In this document: piece by piece, positions 48,885 through 57,843 of the stretch | Layout of the letters: every line of letters begins with the position of its first letter | Numbering within the stretch: the stretch's first letter is position 1 | From: Aestuariirhabdus sp. | GTDB lineage: Bacteria; Pseudomonadota; Gammaproteobacteria; Pseudomonadales; Aestuariirhabdaceae | Reading direction: 5' to 3' | Assembly: GCA_030622755.1 (NCBI GenBank) | Contig: JAUXFT010000002.1 | Location: 1-64,000 of the forward strand | DNA: 64,000 bases | Made by a program: the position numbers and the translations under genes | The notes under the pieces: generated by a model | Databases searched by the model: none | The model's input: the letters and a program-made list of their open reading frames with translations, nothing else | What the model was told of the DNA's origin: nothing

Positions 48885-49520
48885 GTGCAACAAACATCTT
48901 CACCAGATCAGCCTCACATACTCGTAGCCTGCCATGACTGCGACCTGTTATTGGAGTTCAAACGTGCAAAACCCAAGCACGCAGTACACTGTCCACGCTG
49001 TAATTTCCTTCTTCATGAACACAAACCAAACAGCATTAACAACACTCTGGCCCTGGCAATTACAGGACTCATACTTTTCCTACCCGCCACGCTACTTCCC
49101 ATCATGAGCATGTCCCTATTTGACACATTGACACATGACACAGTTCTTAGAGGAGTGGAACGGTTATACGAAACTGGTCACATTGGGGTAAGCATTCTAA
49201 TAATGTTATGTAGCATAGTATTTCCTCTACTACGTCTGCTGCTAGCGATACTGATCATAATCCCCATTAAACTACATCGAGCCAGATCAGCTCACATAGC
49301 GATGTTTAAAATCTTCCAGCACCTGAGCAGCTGGACCATGCTTGAGGTTTACATGGTCGGGATTTTGGTCGCAATCATAAAGATGGCCGATATTGCCTCC
49401 GTAGAACCAGGGGTGGGAATGTTCTGCTTTATTGGCCTTATGTTCAGCAGTATTGGCCTGAGCCTTGTTCTTGATAAGCATCAAATATGGGAACAACTGG
49501 AAGCACAAGCTCATGGCTAA
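48885..49520 (+). CDS. Paraquat-inducible protein A / LetA-like half-protein (zinc ribbon plus TM domain)
   Basis: CHDCDLLLEF...HCPRCNFLLHEHKP; LPATLLPIMSMSLFD; TM segments. Confidence 0.9.
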   Translation: MQQTSSPDQPHILVACHDCDLLLEFKRAKPKHAVHCPRCNFLLHEHKPNSINNTLALAITGLILFLPATLLPIMSMSLFDTLTHDTVLRGVERLYETGHIGVSILIMLCSIVFPLLRLLLAILIIIPIKLHRARSAHIAMFKIFQHLSSWTMLEVYMVGILVAIIKMADIASVEPGVGMFCFIGLMFSSIGLSLVLDKHQIWEQLEAQAHG

Positions 49521-50142
49521 TCATCACTCAGCACTAGCCGCAGGCTATATACTTTGCAATACGTGTCACCTGCTATGTCGTAAATCTGCCATTAATTCTG
49601 AGCATCCCGAACGATGCCCAAGATGTTACAGCATCGTCCACAGCAGAAAACCCCGGAGCCTTGCCAGAACCTGGGCACTCACTCTCTCCGCAATGATTTT
49701 ATACATACCTGCCAATCTGTATCCCATAATGACGGTTACTTATCTAGGGAGAAGCGAAGCAGACACAATAATGAGTGGCGTTATTTCCTTAGCCAAGTCC
49801 GGCATGCTCCCTATTGCACTGGTAGTTTTTATCGCCAGCATTGCCGTCCCCTTACTGAAGTTAGTCGGCATCTGCGTATTATTGATATCAATACAACTAA
49901 AACTGCCCATGAGCAAAACCCAGCGTACCCTGATGTATCGCATAATCGAAGTGATAGGGCGCTGGTCTATGCTGGATCTTTTTGTAATAGCAATTCTGGT
50001 AGCCCTGGTAAATTTCGGCAATCTATCCGAAATAGAAACAGGTAGTGCAGCAACTGCCTTCGGCGCAGTCGTTGTCCTTACAATACTTGCAGCACAAAGT
50101 TTTGATCCAAGACTTATCTGGGATCAAAGTAAAAATTCGTGA
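49513..50142 (+). CDS. Paraquat-inducible protein A / LetA-like half-protein (second copy)
   Basis: CNTCHLLCRKS...RCPRCYSIVHSRKP; IPANLYPIMTVTYLG; ATG overlaps the end of the preceding gene. Confidence 0.9.
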   Translation: MANHHSALAAGYILCNTCHLLCRKSAINSEHPERCPRCYSIVHSRKPRSLARTWALTLSAMILYIPANLYPIMTVTYLGRSEADTIMSGVISLAKSGMLPIALVVFIASIAVPLLKLVGICVLLISIQLKLPMSKTQRTLMYRIIEVIGRWSMLDLFVIAILVALVNFGNLSEIETGSAATAFGAVVVLTILAAQSFDPRLIWDQSKNS

Positions 50143-50199
50143 CGAACCAATTCACCGCAAAACAGCTCCCCCCAAAATAAGACCAGTAAGGAAGCGTAA

Positions 50200-52539
50200 A
50201 TGCAGGATGATAAAAGCAAACTCCCCAGAGACACTCTCATCGAGCGGCGTAAAGGAATTTCGATTATCTGGCTGGTCCCCCTAATTGCCGCCTTAATTGG
50301 AGCCTGGCTGCTTTATAAAGGAATCAAAGAAGCTCCCACGAACATCGTTATTCAGTTTGAATCCGCAGCTGGGATTAGTGAGGATAAAACGCAGGTTATC
50401 CTGCAGGGCGTCAACATTGGAAAGGTGACCGCCTTACACATTAATGAAACCGCAAAGGCGGTAGATGTTCATATTGCAATAAAACCTGAAGCCGCCAAAT
50501 TTCTAACCACCGACGCAAAGTTCTGGCTCGTAAAGCCAGAAGTATCCATGGCCGGAATCCGGGGACTGGATACGATTTTTTCAGGAAACTACATCGCATT
50601 CACTCCCGGCACAGGAAAAACTATCCAGCACAAATTCAAGGCTCTCGGCTACCCCCCCATACTCAGCAAAGAGAAAAAAGGTCGACATGTAACCCTATCC
50701 AGCAAAAGTCTGGACTCCATCGATACTGGCAGCCCGATCTACTACAAGAAGATAAAAGTTGGCCAAATAGTCAATTATAAACTGGTCGACGATGGATCCA
50801 ACGTCGAAATACGCGCTTTTATTGAGCCTCAATATTCCCACCTGCTGAAGAAAGAAAGTCGCTTCTGGAATACTAGCGGTATTCGGATATCCGGAGACCT
50901 TTCCGGCTTCGAAGTAAACGTTGGATCATTACTGTCAATTATTGATGGAGGTATCGCGTTTTATACTCCCGAATCCATCACCTCCCCTAAAGAATCGGAA
51001 AACTGGGATGCCTATGAACTCTTCCCGAATTTTGATAAAGCTGAGATAGGGGTCAATATTCTCCTTGGTTTTTCTTCGGGACATGACATCGTCGAGAACC
51101 AAACCAAGGTTATCTATGATGGATTTACCGTTGGGGTTGTTAGAGACATAAAGGCCATGCAAGACCTTAAAGGCGTCTGGGCAACCGTAGCAATAGAACC
51201 AAACGCCGATATTGCGCTGGTAGAAGGAACTCGCTTCTGGATCGTTAAACCTCAAATAGAACTTGGAGGCATCAGCGGTATCGATGCTTTTTTCAAGGGG
51301 AACTACATCGAAATGGATGTGGGCGGCGTCACCAATCGTGCGGAACTTGAAAGGAAAAAACCTGCCAGGGAATTCATGGTACTCCCTGATCGCCCGGCCA
51401 AAAGCCTTAACGATAAAGGGCTCACTCTTTTTCTAAATGCGGAGCGTCTTGGATCAATAACGAAAGGTAGTGCTGTCACTTACCGACAATTACCTGTAGG
51501 AACCGTTGAAGAATACAAACTCTCAAAAGACAACAAAACGACAGAAATAAATATTCATATCAAAGAGGCCTATCAACACCTGGTAAGAACCAACAGTAAA
51601 TTTTGGAATTCCAGTGGACTGTCAATTTCAGGAGGCTTATCCGGCCTGAAAATACACACAGAATCGTTATCAGCTCTAATTTCCGGCGGGCTTGCTTTCG
51701 ATACCCCCGCAAGCAGCCAGGCCCGCCAAGTAAAAGATGGTGATCGATTTACTCTCTATGACAGCGAAGAACAAACTCATGATAGAGGTCCAGCCATCAC
51801 CATTCACCTTAATAACGGAAACGGATTAAAGGTCGGTACGGAAATCAAATACCACGGAGTTCAAATAGGCAAGGTCATTCGCATTGAACTCGACACCGAC
51901 TTACAGGGTGTTGTTGTCCATGCCCAATTAGCAACTTTCGCAAAGTCGCTCGCCAGAGAGACCACCCGTTTTTGGGTCGTAAAACCCGAAATTGGACTTG
52001 CCAAAACCGAAAATCTTGGTACGTTAATCAGCGGTTTCTACATCCAGGCACTACCCGCCAAAGAACCAGGGAAAATTGCAACCGAATTTATTGGACTTAA
52101 TAAACCGCCCACCTCAAAACCCGTAAAAAGTGGTCTGAATCTCACCCTAAGCTCAGGAAACAAGGGTTCTACCAAGGTCGGGACTCCCGTATATTATCGA
52201 GAAATTCCCGTTGGGAAAGTGACCGGATATGAGCTTTCAAAATTATCTAACAGCGTAAATATATTTATCAATATTGAGTCACGATACAGCGCACTGGTAC
52301 GCCAGAATAGCCGCTTCTGGAATGCCAGCGGTATCAACATCGATGTTGGCCTGTTTTCCGGGGCCAAAATCAGAACCGAATCTATGGAAGCCATACTCTC
52401 TGGAGGCTTGGCCTTCGCCACACCTGACAACGCCAATATGGGTGACACCGTACAGGAAAACGATTCTTTTAAACTTTACCCCGAGGTCAATCCAAAATGG
52501 CTTGAATGGACTCCGGAAATACCACTTCAGGGTAACTAA
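50200..52539 (+). CDS. PqiB/LetB-type MlaD (MCE) multidomain protein
   Basis: N-terminal TM (ISIIWLVPLIAALIGAWLLYKGI) and six MCE repeats, e.g. NIVIQFESAAGISEDKTQVILQGVNIGKV, ITIHLNNGNGLKVGTEIKYHGVQIGKV. Confidence 0.93.
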   Translation: MQDDKSKLPRDTLIERRKGISIIWLVPLIAALIGAWLLYKGIKEAPTNIVIQFESAAGISEDKTQVILQGVNIGKVTALHINETAKAVDVHIAIKPEAAKFLTTDAKFWLVKPEVSMAGIRGLDTIFSGNYIAFTPGTGKTIQHKFKALGYPPILSKEKKGRHVTLSSKSLDSIDTGSPIYYKKIKVGQIVNYKLVDDGSNVEIRAFIEPQYSHLLKKESRFWNTSGIRISGDLSGFEVNVGSLLSIIDGGIAFYTPESITSPKESENWDAYELFPNFDKAEIGVNILLGFSSGHDIVENQTKVIYDGFTVGVVRDIKAMQDLKGVWATVAIEPNADIALVEGTRFWIVKPQIELGGISGIDAFFKGNYIEMDVGGVTNRAELERKKPAREFMVLPDRPAKSLNDKGLTLFLNAERLGSITKGSAVTYRQLPVGTVEEYKLSKDNKTTEINIHIKEAYQHLVRTNSKFWNSSGLSISGGLSGLKIHTESLSALISGGLAFDTPASSQARQVKDGDRFTLYDSEEQTHDRGPAITIHLNNGNGLKVGTEIKYHGVQIGKVIRIELDTDLQGVVVHAQLATFAKSLARETTRFWVVKPEIGLAKTENLGTLISGFYIQALPAKEPGKIATEFIGLNKPPTSKPVKSGLNLTLSSGNKGSTKVGTPVYYREIPVGKVTGYELSKLSNSVNIFINIESRYSALVRQNSRFWNASGINIDVGLFSGAKIRTESMEAILSGGLAFATPDNANMGDTVQENDSFKLYPEVNPKWLEWTPEIPLQGN

Positions 52540-52601
52540 TCAATTAATCCAGCCACATAATAAATATGCCTTAACCAAACTCAACTGATTCAACACAACC
52601 T

Positions 52602-52973
52602 ATGCAACATAGTTTTACTAAATGGTTATTACTGGCATTAGTGTTATCTTATTCGCCTGCGTATGCGTTCTTTCCTATCGATGTTGAAGAACAACTCAAT
52701 GAGCTCGATATCACTTACGAAACCCAATCTGTCACAACTGTAGCTAATCTGTACGTATCGAATAACACTCAAAAAATTGTCTTTTGTCGAACCGTTTTTC
52801 ACAATGGCCCTGAAACACCAAAAATATGGCGCGGTGAAATATTGCCAAAACAGATCTTCATGTTCTCTGCTTCATTTAAACGGGATATTATCCGGGTAAA
52901 AATTGATCTTACGTGCTCTGATGAAGCAATGCTCAGAAACAAATCTGCCAAAATCAAAAAAAGATCCGAATAA
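52602..52973 (+). CDS. Small predicted secreted protein downstream of MCE gene, function unknown
   Basis: Signal peptide MQHSFTKWLLLALVLSYSPAYAF; two Cys in the mature region (FCRTVFHNGPETP, KIDLTCSDE). Confidence 0.75.
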   Translation: MQHSFTKWLLLALVLSYSPAYAFFPIDVEEQLNELDITYETQSVTTVANLYVSNNTQKIVFCRTVFHNGPETPKIWRGEILPKQIFMFSASFKRDIIRVKIDLTCSDEAMLRNKSAKIKKRSE

Positions 52974-52988
52974 CGAGTAATAATTTTT

Positions 52989-53438
52989 TCAAGAATTCAG
53001 AGCAACAGATGAATACCCGTCAATATACTCTACCGGCATTCTCCGAGGTTTTCCGCTACTGAGTTGCACACAAATAAATCGCGTTTTTGCCCTCATTAAA
53101 GTCAACCCATCGCTTACCCGTTGTAGTTGAAACACACGCTCCAATGATAATTTTCGATCACATATTTTAATCCAGGTAGCTATCTGCAGTTTCTCGCCTA
53201 AATAGGCTGGCGCAAGATAATCTATTTCGTGACGATGAACTACCATGCCTCGATCAAGCTCTCTATAAATGTCCAGAGTCAAACCCAAAGCTTCCGAATG
53301 AGTCCATGCCACCACCTCGAGCCATTTTACATATTCACAATTATTAACATGTCCATAATGATCAATGTGATCATTGGTAACTTCAATATTCACGATATGC
53401 GGAGCCGCAAAATCCCAGAGTAACGATGTCTGATTCAC
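52989..53438 (-). CDS. Acyl-CoA thioesterase (4HBT hotdog fold)
   Basis: HIDHYGHVNNCEYVKWLEVVAWTHSEALGL. Confidence 0.88.
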   Translation of the reverse strand: MNQTSLLWDFAAPHIVNIEVTNDHIDHYGHVNNCEYVKWLEVVAWTHSEALGLTLDIYRELDRGMVVHRHEIDYLAPAYLGEKLQIATWIKICDRKLSLERVFQLQRVSDGLTLMRAKTRFICVQLSSGKPRRMPVEYIDGYSSVALNS

Positions 53439-53693
53439 AAATATTAGACCTCAAAAAATATAAGATAAAAACCGAATGAAACGATACGACTCTGCCAATT
53501 CATCAAAACAATCTAATGCGTTATAAAAAGCACATACCATAAATATCAAACGTCACGCGCCTCAAAAAAATAACCATAAACATGAAGACTTTTCATATTC
53601 AGCTTTTTAAGAATACATGACTCTTTAAAACATTCTTCACTTTCTATATGGGCTACACTCACGCATCTACCAAAGATTAACACTTACATTACC

Positions 53694-55040
53694 ATGCCAC
53701 CAACCAACCCTTTCTTAACTGATCCGGTAATCCCCCTGCTGAGGAAGCTTACCTTGCCTATGGTGGGTGGCATCATTTCCTTAATGATATTTTACCTGCT
53801 CGACGCTTATTTCATTGCCCAGCTGGGAATTGATGAACTAGCCGTTCTCGGTTTTACCATCCCCTTCAGTATGACCCTCGTAAACCTGGCGGTTGGTTTG
53901 GGTATTGGCATTTCGGCAACCGTCGCCCGCGTCCAAGGGGCTGGTAACAACCACCTTGTCAGCTGTATCGGTCGTGACGCTCTTTTACTGGCTGCCATCG
54001 TACTCTTAACCATTATTTTTGTCAGTCGACTGCTTATCGACGACATTTTTTCACTGATGGGCGCCCCGGAAAGACTCCAGCCCCTGATTAACAACTATCT
54101 GGAGATTTGGCTCATCGGCTGCGCATTCCAGCTGATATTGATGAATTGTAATGCCATCTTCAGAGCGACGGGAAACACCCGTACACCAGCGAAATTAATG
54201 GCTTTTGGTGCCGCTTTAAATGCTCTGCTCGATCCACTGTTTATCTTTGGTGCAGGCCCAATAGAAGGCATGGGGCTAGTTGGAGCCGCATTAGCGGCTA
54301 TCGTCAGCTGGTTTTGCGCTCTAGTACTGGGCTGCTATCTACTCATTCTCAAATATCGACTGGTAACCCTATCCATACCTCACCTGCACGAAATTGCAAA
54401 GAGCTGGCCTGGCATTACCCGCATAGCCCTTCCCGCTGCACTATCAAATATGATGACTCCGCTTGCCATCGCGCTTATCACCACGGTGGTAGCTGGCTTC
54501 GGACCTCAAGCCGTCGCTGCATTTGGTGTTGGGGAACGAATCAGTGCTTTAGCACTATTGGTAATATTATCCCTTTCAATGACACTACCTCCTCTGATCA
54601 GTCAAAATCTTGGTGCTGATCAATTCGATCGAATATCACAAGCCATCAATGGCAGCCACCGTTTCTCCCTGCAATGGCAAACCGTTATATACCTGTTACT
54701 GGCAAGCACCGCACCCTGGTCAGCCACCTTTTTCAGCGACGACCCGATAATCCATAACTATCTCAGCATTTATATGTGGACAGTTGTCTTAAGCCTCGGG
54801 CCCCTAGGGGTCACGATACTGACAGTTTCCTCATTAAATGCACTGCATTATCCTGCCAAAGCCATGGCTCTAAGCAGTATCCGCCTATTTCTGCTATATG
54901 TACCACTTGCATGGGCAGGCTCAATGCTGGCGGGCCTTACAGGCCTTTTCATTGGCGCCACCCTGGCTAATATATTGTCTGCCATAGTGGCCAGAAAACT
55001 GTTAGCTCTTGATGAACTAACAGAGACCATTGAAAAATAA
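53694..55040 (+). CDS. MATE family efflux transporter
   Basis: LTLPMVGGIISLMIFYLLDAYFIAQLGIDELAVLGFTIP; about 12 TM. Confidence 0.93.
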   Translation: MPPTNPFLTDPVIPLLRKLTLPMVGGIISLMIFYLLDAYFIAQLGIDELAVLGFTIPFSMTLVNLAVGLGIGISATVARVQGAGNNHLVSCIGRDALLLAAIVLLTIIFVSRLLIDDIFSLMGAPERLQPLINNYLEIWLIGCAFQLILMNCNAIFRATGNTRTPAKLMAFGAALNALLDPLFIFGAGPIEGMGLVGAALAAIVSWFCALVLGCYLLILKYRLVTLSIPHLHEIAKSWPGITRIALPAALSNMMTPLAIALITTVVAGFGPQAVAAFGVGERISALALLVILSLSMTLPPLISQNLGADQFDRISQAINGSHRFSLQWQTVIYLLLASTAPWSATFFSDDPIIHNYLSIYMWTVVLSLGPLGVTILTVSSLNALHYPAKAMALSSIRLFLLYVPLAWAGSMLAGLTGLFIGATLANILSAIVARKLLALDELTETIEK

Positions 55041-55059
55041 ATCCTTAAAATCGTTGACA

Positions 55060-55102
55060 GGATACCTATCCACACATTCTGTGGATAAACCTCTGGATAT
55101 CC
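55060..55102. promoter_or_regulatory. Cluster of GGATA/TATCC half-sites including a perfect 8-bp inverted repeat
   Basis: GGATAccTATCCacacattctgtGGATAaacctctGGATATCC; TATCCACA-cattc-TGTGGATA at 55067-55087. Confidence 0.4.
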
Positions 55103-55295
55103 TCTTGAGATAACCTCTGCAGGTCGATTTAGAAAGCGCCTTGCTCGCACTGGTCTTTTTTTGCCCAATCGCGTCAATGGTGTCATCTACACATACCAAC
55201 TTCGAATAGCAGTTCTGCTATAATCGCTGCCAATATCACAGATGATTTAATCATATTTCTGAATACCTCTACGACCGCATCAAGGTTCCAACTCG

Positions 55296-56552
55296 ATGAA
55301 ACTATCTTCTTTCGGTGAAAAATTTACCTCCAAATCCGGAATCCTCTCTTTAATGGATGACCTCGGCAATGCCCTGGCGAGTGGTGAGGAGATGATTATG
55401 ATGGGTGGAGGAAATCCTGCTCACATACCGGAGGTTGAAGAAGCATTTAAAACCCGCTTGCAACATATTCTGGACAATCACTCCGAGTTCGTCCGTTTGA
55501 TAGGTACCTATGATGCTCCACAGGGAGAAAAGGAGTTTATTAAATATCTGGTCAAACTGCTCAATAACCGTTTTGGCTGGGGACTCACCGAAAAAAATAT
55601 CGCCCTGACCAATGGCAGCCAAAACGCATTTTTCATGCTCTTTAATCTGTTTGGCGGTCATTACAAAGATGGCACCCATCGTCAGATTCAACTGCCTTTA
55701 GCACCCGAATACATTGGTTATGCCGATGCAGGTCTTAGTGACGATTTTTTTTCAGCAACACTGCCCGAAATAGAGCGTCTGGAAAACAACCTGTTCAAAT
55801 ACCGAGTGGATTTTTCACAACTTAAAGTGGGCCAGCAAACTGGAGCGATCTGCGTATCTCGACCAACAAACCCAACCGGTAACGTCATTACCGATGAAGA
55901 ACTGCACAAACTCGATGTCATCGCTCAACAGCAGCAAATCCCACTGATCATCGACGGAGCCTATGGGCAGCCATTCCCTAACCTGCTATTTACACCTGCC
56001 ACCCCTCTGTGGAACTCGAACACCATTCTTTGCCTGAGCCTCTCAAAACTCGGCTTGCCTGCCCTTCGCACAGGAATAGTGATTGCGAATGAAGAGGTTA
56101 TACAGGCCGTCAGTAGCGCGAATGCGATCCTCAGCTTATCTCCCAATAGTGCGGGTAGCATGCTGACCTTAGACATGATCAAGGATGGTTCTATTCTCTC
56201 GCTGAGTGACAACCTGATTCGCCCCTATTATAAGGAGCGTGCTTTAAGGGCAGTCGATTACCTGCGGAAAAAACTGTCCGGGTACAACTTCCATATCCAC
56301 AAACCTGAGGGAGCGATGTTCCTCTGGCTATGGTTTGAGGGATTGCCAATTTCCAGTCTGGAGCTCTATGAGCGCTTAAAAAATAGAGGTGTATTGGTTG
56401 TATCCGGACACTATTTCTTCCCCGGTATTGATGACGCATGGCAGCACAGCCATGAATGCATACGAGTCACCTACACGCGATCTCCAGAAGATGTTGCCAA
56501 AGGACTGGATATTATTGCTGAAGAGGTAAAAAAGGCTTACCGGCTGGGGTAG
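55296..56552 (+). CDS. avtA: Valine-pyruvate transaminase-like PLP aminotransferase
   Basis: GEKFTSKSGILSLMDDLGNAL; ALTNGSQNAFFMLFNLFGG; SLSKLGLPALRTGIVIA. Confidence 0.9.
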   Translation: MKLSSFGEKFTSKSGILSLMDDLGNALASGEEMIMMGGGNPAHIPEVEEAFKTRLQHILDNHSEFVRLIGTYDAPQGEKEFIKYLVKLLNNRFGWGLTEKNIALTNGSQNAFFMLFNLFGGHYKDGTHRQIQLPLAPEYIGYADAGLSDDFFSATLPEIERLENNLFKYRVDFSQLKVGQQTGAICVSRPTNPTGNVITDEELHKLDVIAQQQQIPLIIDGAYGQPFPNLLFTPATPLWNSNTILCLSLSKLGLPALRTGIVIANEEVIQAVSSANAILSLSPNSAGSMLTLDMIKDGSILSLSDNLIRPYYKERALRAVDYLRKKLSGYNFHIHKPEGAMFLWLWFEGLPISSLELYERLKNRGVLVVSGHYFFPGIDDAWQHSHECIRVTYTRSPEDVAKGLDIIAEEVKKAYRLG

Positions 56553-56576
56553 AGCCGCGGCATGTATTAGAGATAT

Positions 56577-57590
56577 CTAGTAAGCATCCCTTGCTAAATC
56601 ACTCTGTTTTGTCCCGCGCTCTTGTCGTGGCGTTACACCATAATGATTACGATAGGTTGTACTGAAGTGCGAAGCCGTTGCAAAACCGCAATTTCTGGCA
56701 ACTTCGGCCACCGGAACATCCGTTTGATGTAACTGCTGACGAGCTTTCTCCAGTCGCATCTGCAGGTAGTATTTTGACGGCACACTCTGTAAGTGTTTTT
56801 TAAACAACCGCTCTAAATGACGCCTTGATACTCCAACATGGAACGCCAGATCGTCCGTTGTTAACGGTTCATCTATATTGGCTTCCATTAAGGTTACGGC
56901 CTCTATCAGTTTGCTATTACTGGTGCCAATGCGAGCTTCTAATGGGATGCGCTGGGGGTGCTCAGGAAGTCGAATACGCTCACAGACAAACTGCTCTGAT
57001 ATAGAAGACGCTATTTCCAGTCCATGATGACGACCTATCAGAAAGAGCATCATATCCATCGCAGCAGTACCTCCACCGCAGGTAAAACGATCCCCATCGA
57101 TTTCAAACAACTGGGAAGAAACCAGAACGTTGGGAAACTCGTCACGTAAACTATTGAGGTCCCACCAGTGAATCGTTGCCCTATGCCCATCAAGCAAACC
57201 GGCACACGCCAAAAGATAACTACCAGTGCCGATTCCCCCAATATCCATGCGCCTGTTTTGCAGTTGCCGTAACCAGAAAATAACACTCTCATTACCTGTA
57301 CGAGCTACGGGGCTGGCACCACAGACAATCAGAGAATCCAGTTCAGGAATATCCTCCAGCATACAATCAGCTCGCACATCAACACCACAACTGCTAGCAA
57401 CCAGTTCGCCATCCGGGCTAATAACGGTGCAATTGTATAGCTCCTGACCGCTCACCCAATTAGCCATCCGCAAGGCTTCAATAGCCGAAGAAAAAGCAAT
57501 TAATGAATAACCGGGAAGCAGCAAAAATCCATAGTGGCGTAATTTTCCACTATTCTGAAGATTTTTGGCTGCTACCCCGTATTGATTCAT
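56577..57590 (-). CDS. GlxA family transcriptional regulator (DJ-1/PfpI-like domain plus AraC HTH)
   Basis: YGFLLLPGYSLIAFSSAIEALRMANWVSG; C-terminal FHVGVSRRHLERLFKKHLQSVPSKYYLQMRLEKARQQL; divergent from gdhB. Confidence 0.93.
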   Translation of the reverse strand: MNQYGVAAKNLQNSGKLRHYGFLLLPGYSLIAFSSAIEALRMANWVSGQELYNCTVISPDGELVASSCGVDVRADCMLEDIPELDSLIVCGASPVARTGNESVIFWLRQLQNRRMDIGGIGTGSYLLACAGLLDGHRATIHWWDLNSLRDEFPNVLVSSQLFEIDGDRFTCGGGTAAMDMMLFLIGRHHGLEIASSISEQFVCERIRLPEHPQRIPLEARIGTSNSKLIEAVTLMEANIDEPLTTDDLAFHVGVSRRHLERLFKKHLQSVPSKYYLQMRLEKARQQLHQTDVPVAEVARNCGFATASHFSTTYRNHYGVTPRQERGTKQSDLARDAY

Positions 57591-57843
57591 CAAAAACACC
57601 TATTCTAAGAGTAAACTCTCAAATGCAATTGAGAGTTTACGAAGCGCAGGAGTGAAGCAGAAGGCCTAACGAAAAACAATCCGTTGGAAAATGTCATCTG
57701 CCATAAATTCAAGGTCGCTTTCATAAAACTTAAGCACTATCACTACTTTAGCGTTTAACTGATAATTTGGCTCACACTGATCTGCTAACCAGGCGTTTAC
57801 CAAAGCCACGTAATTACCATCATCACACGCATACAGGGAAGTT

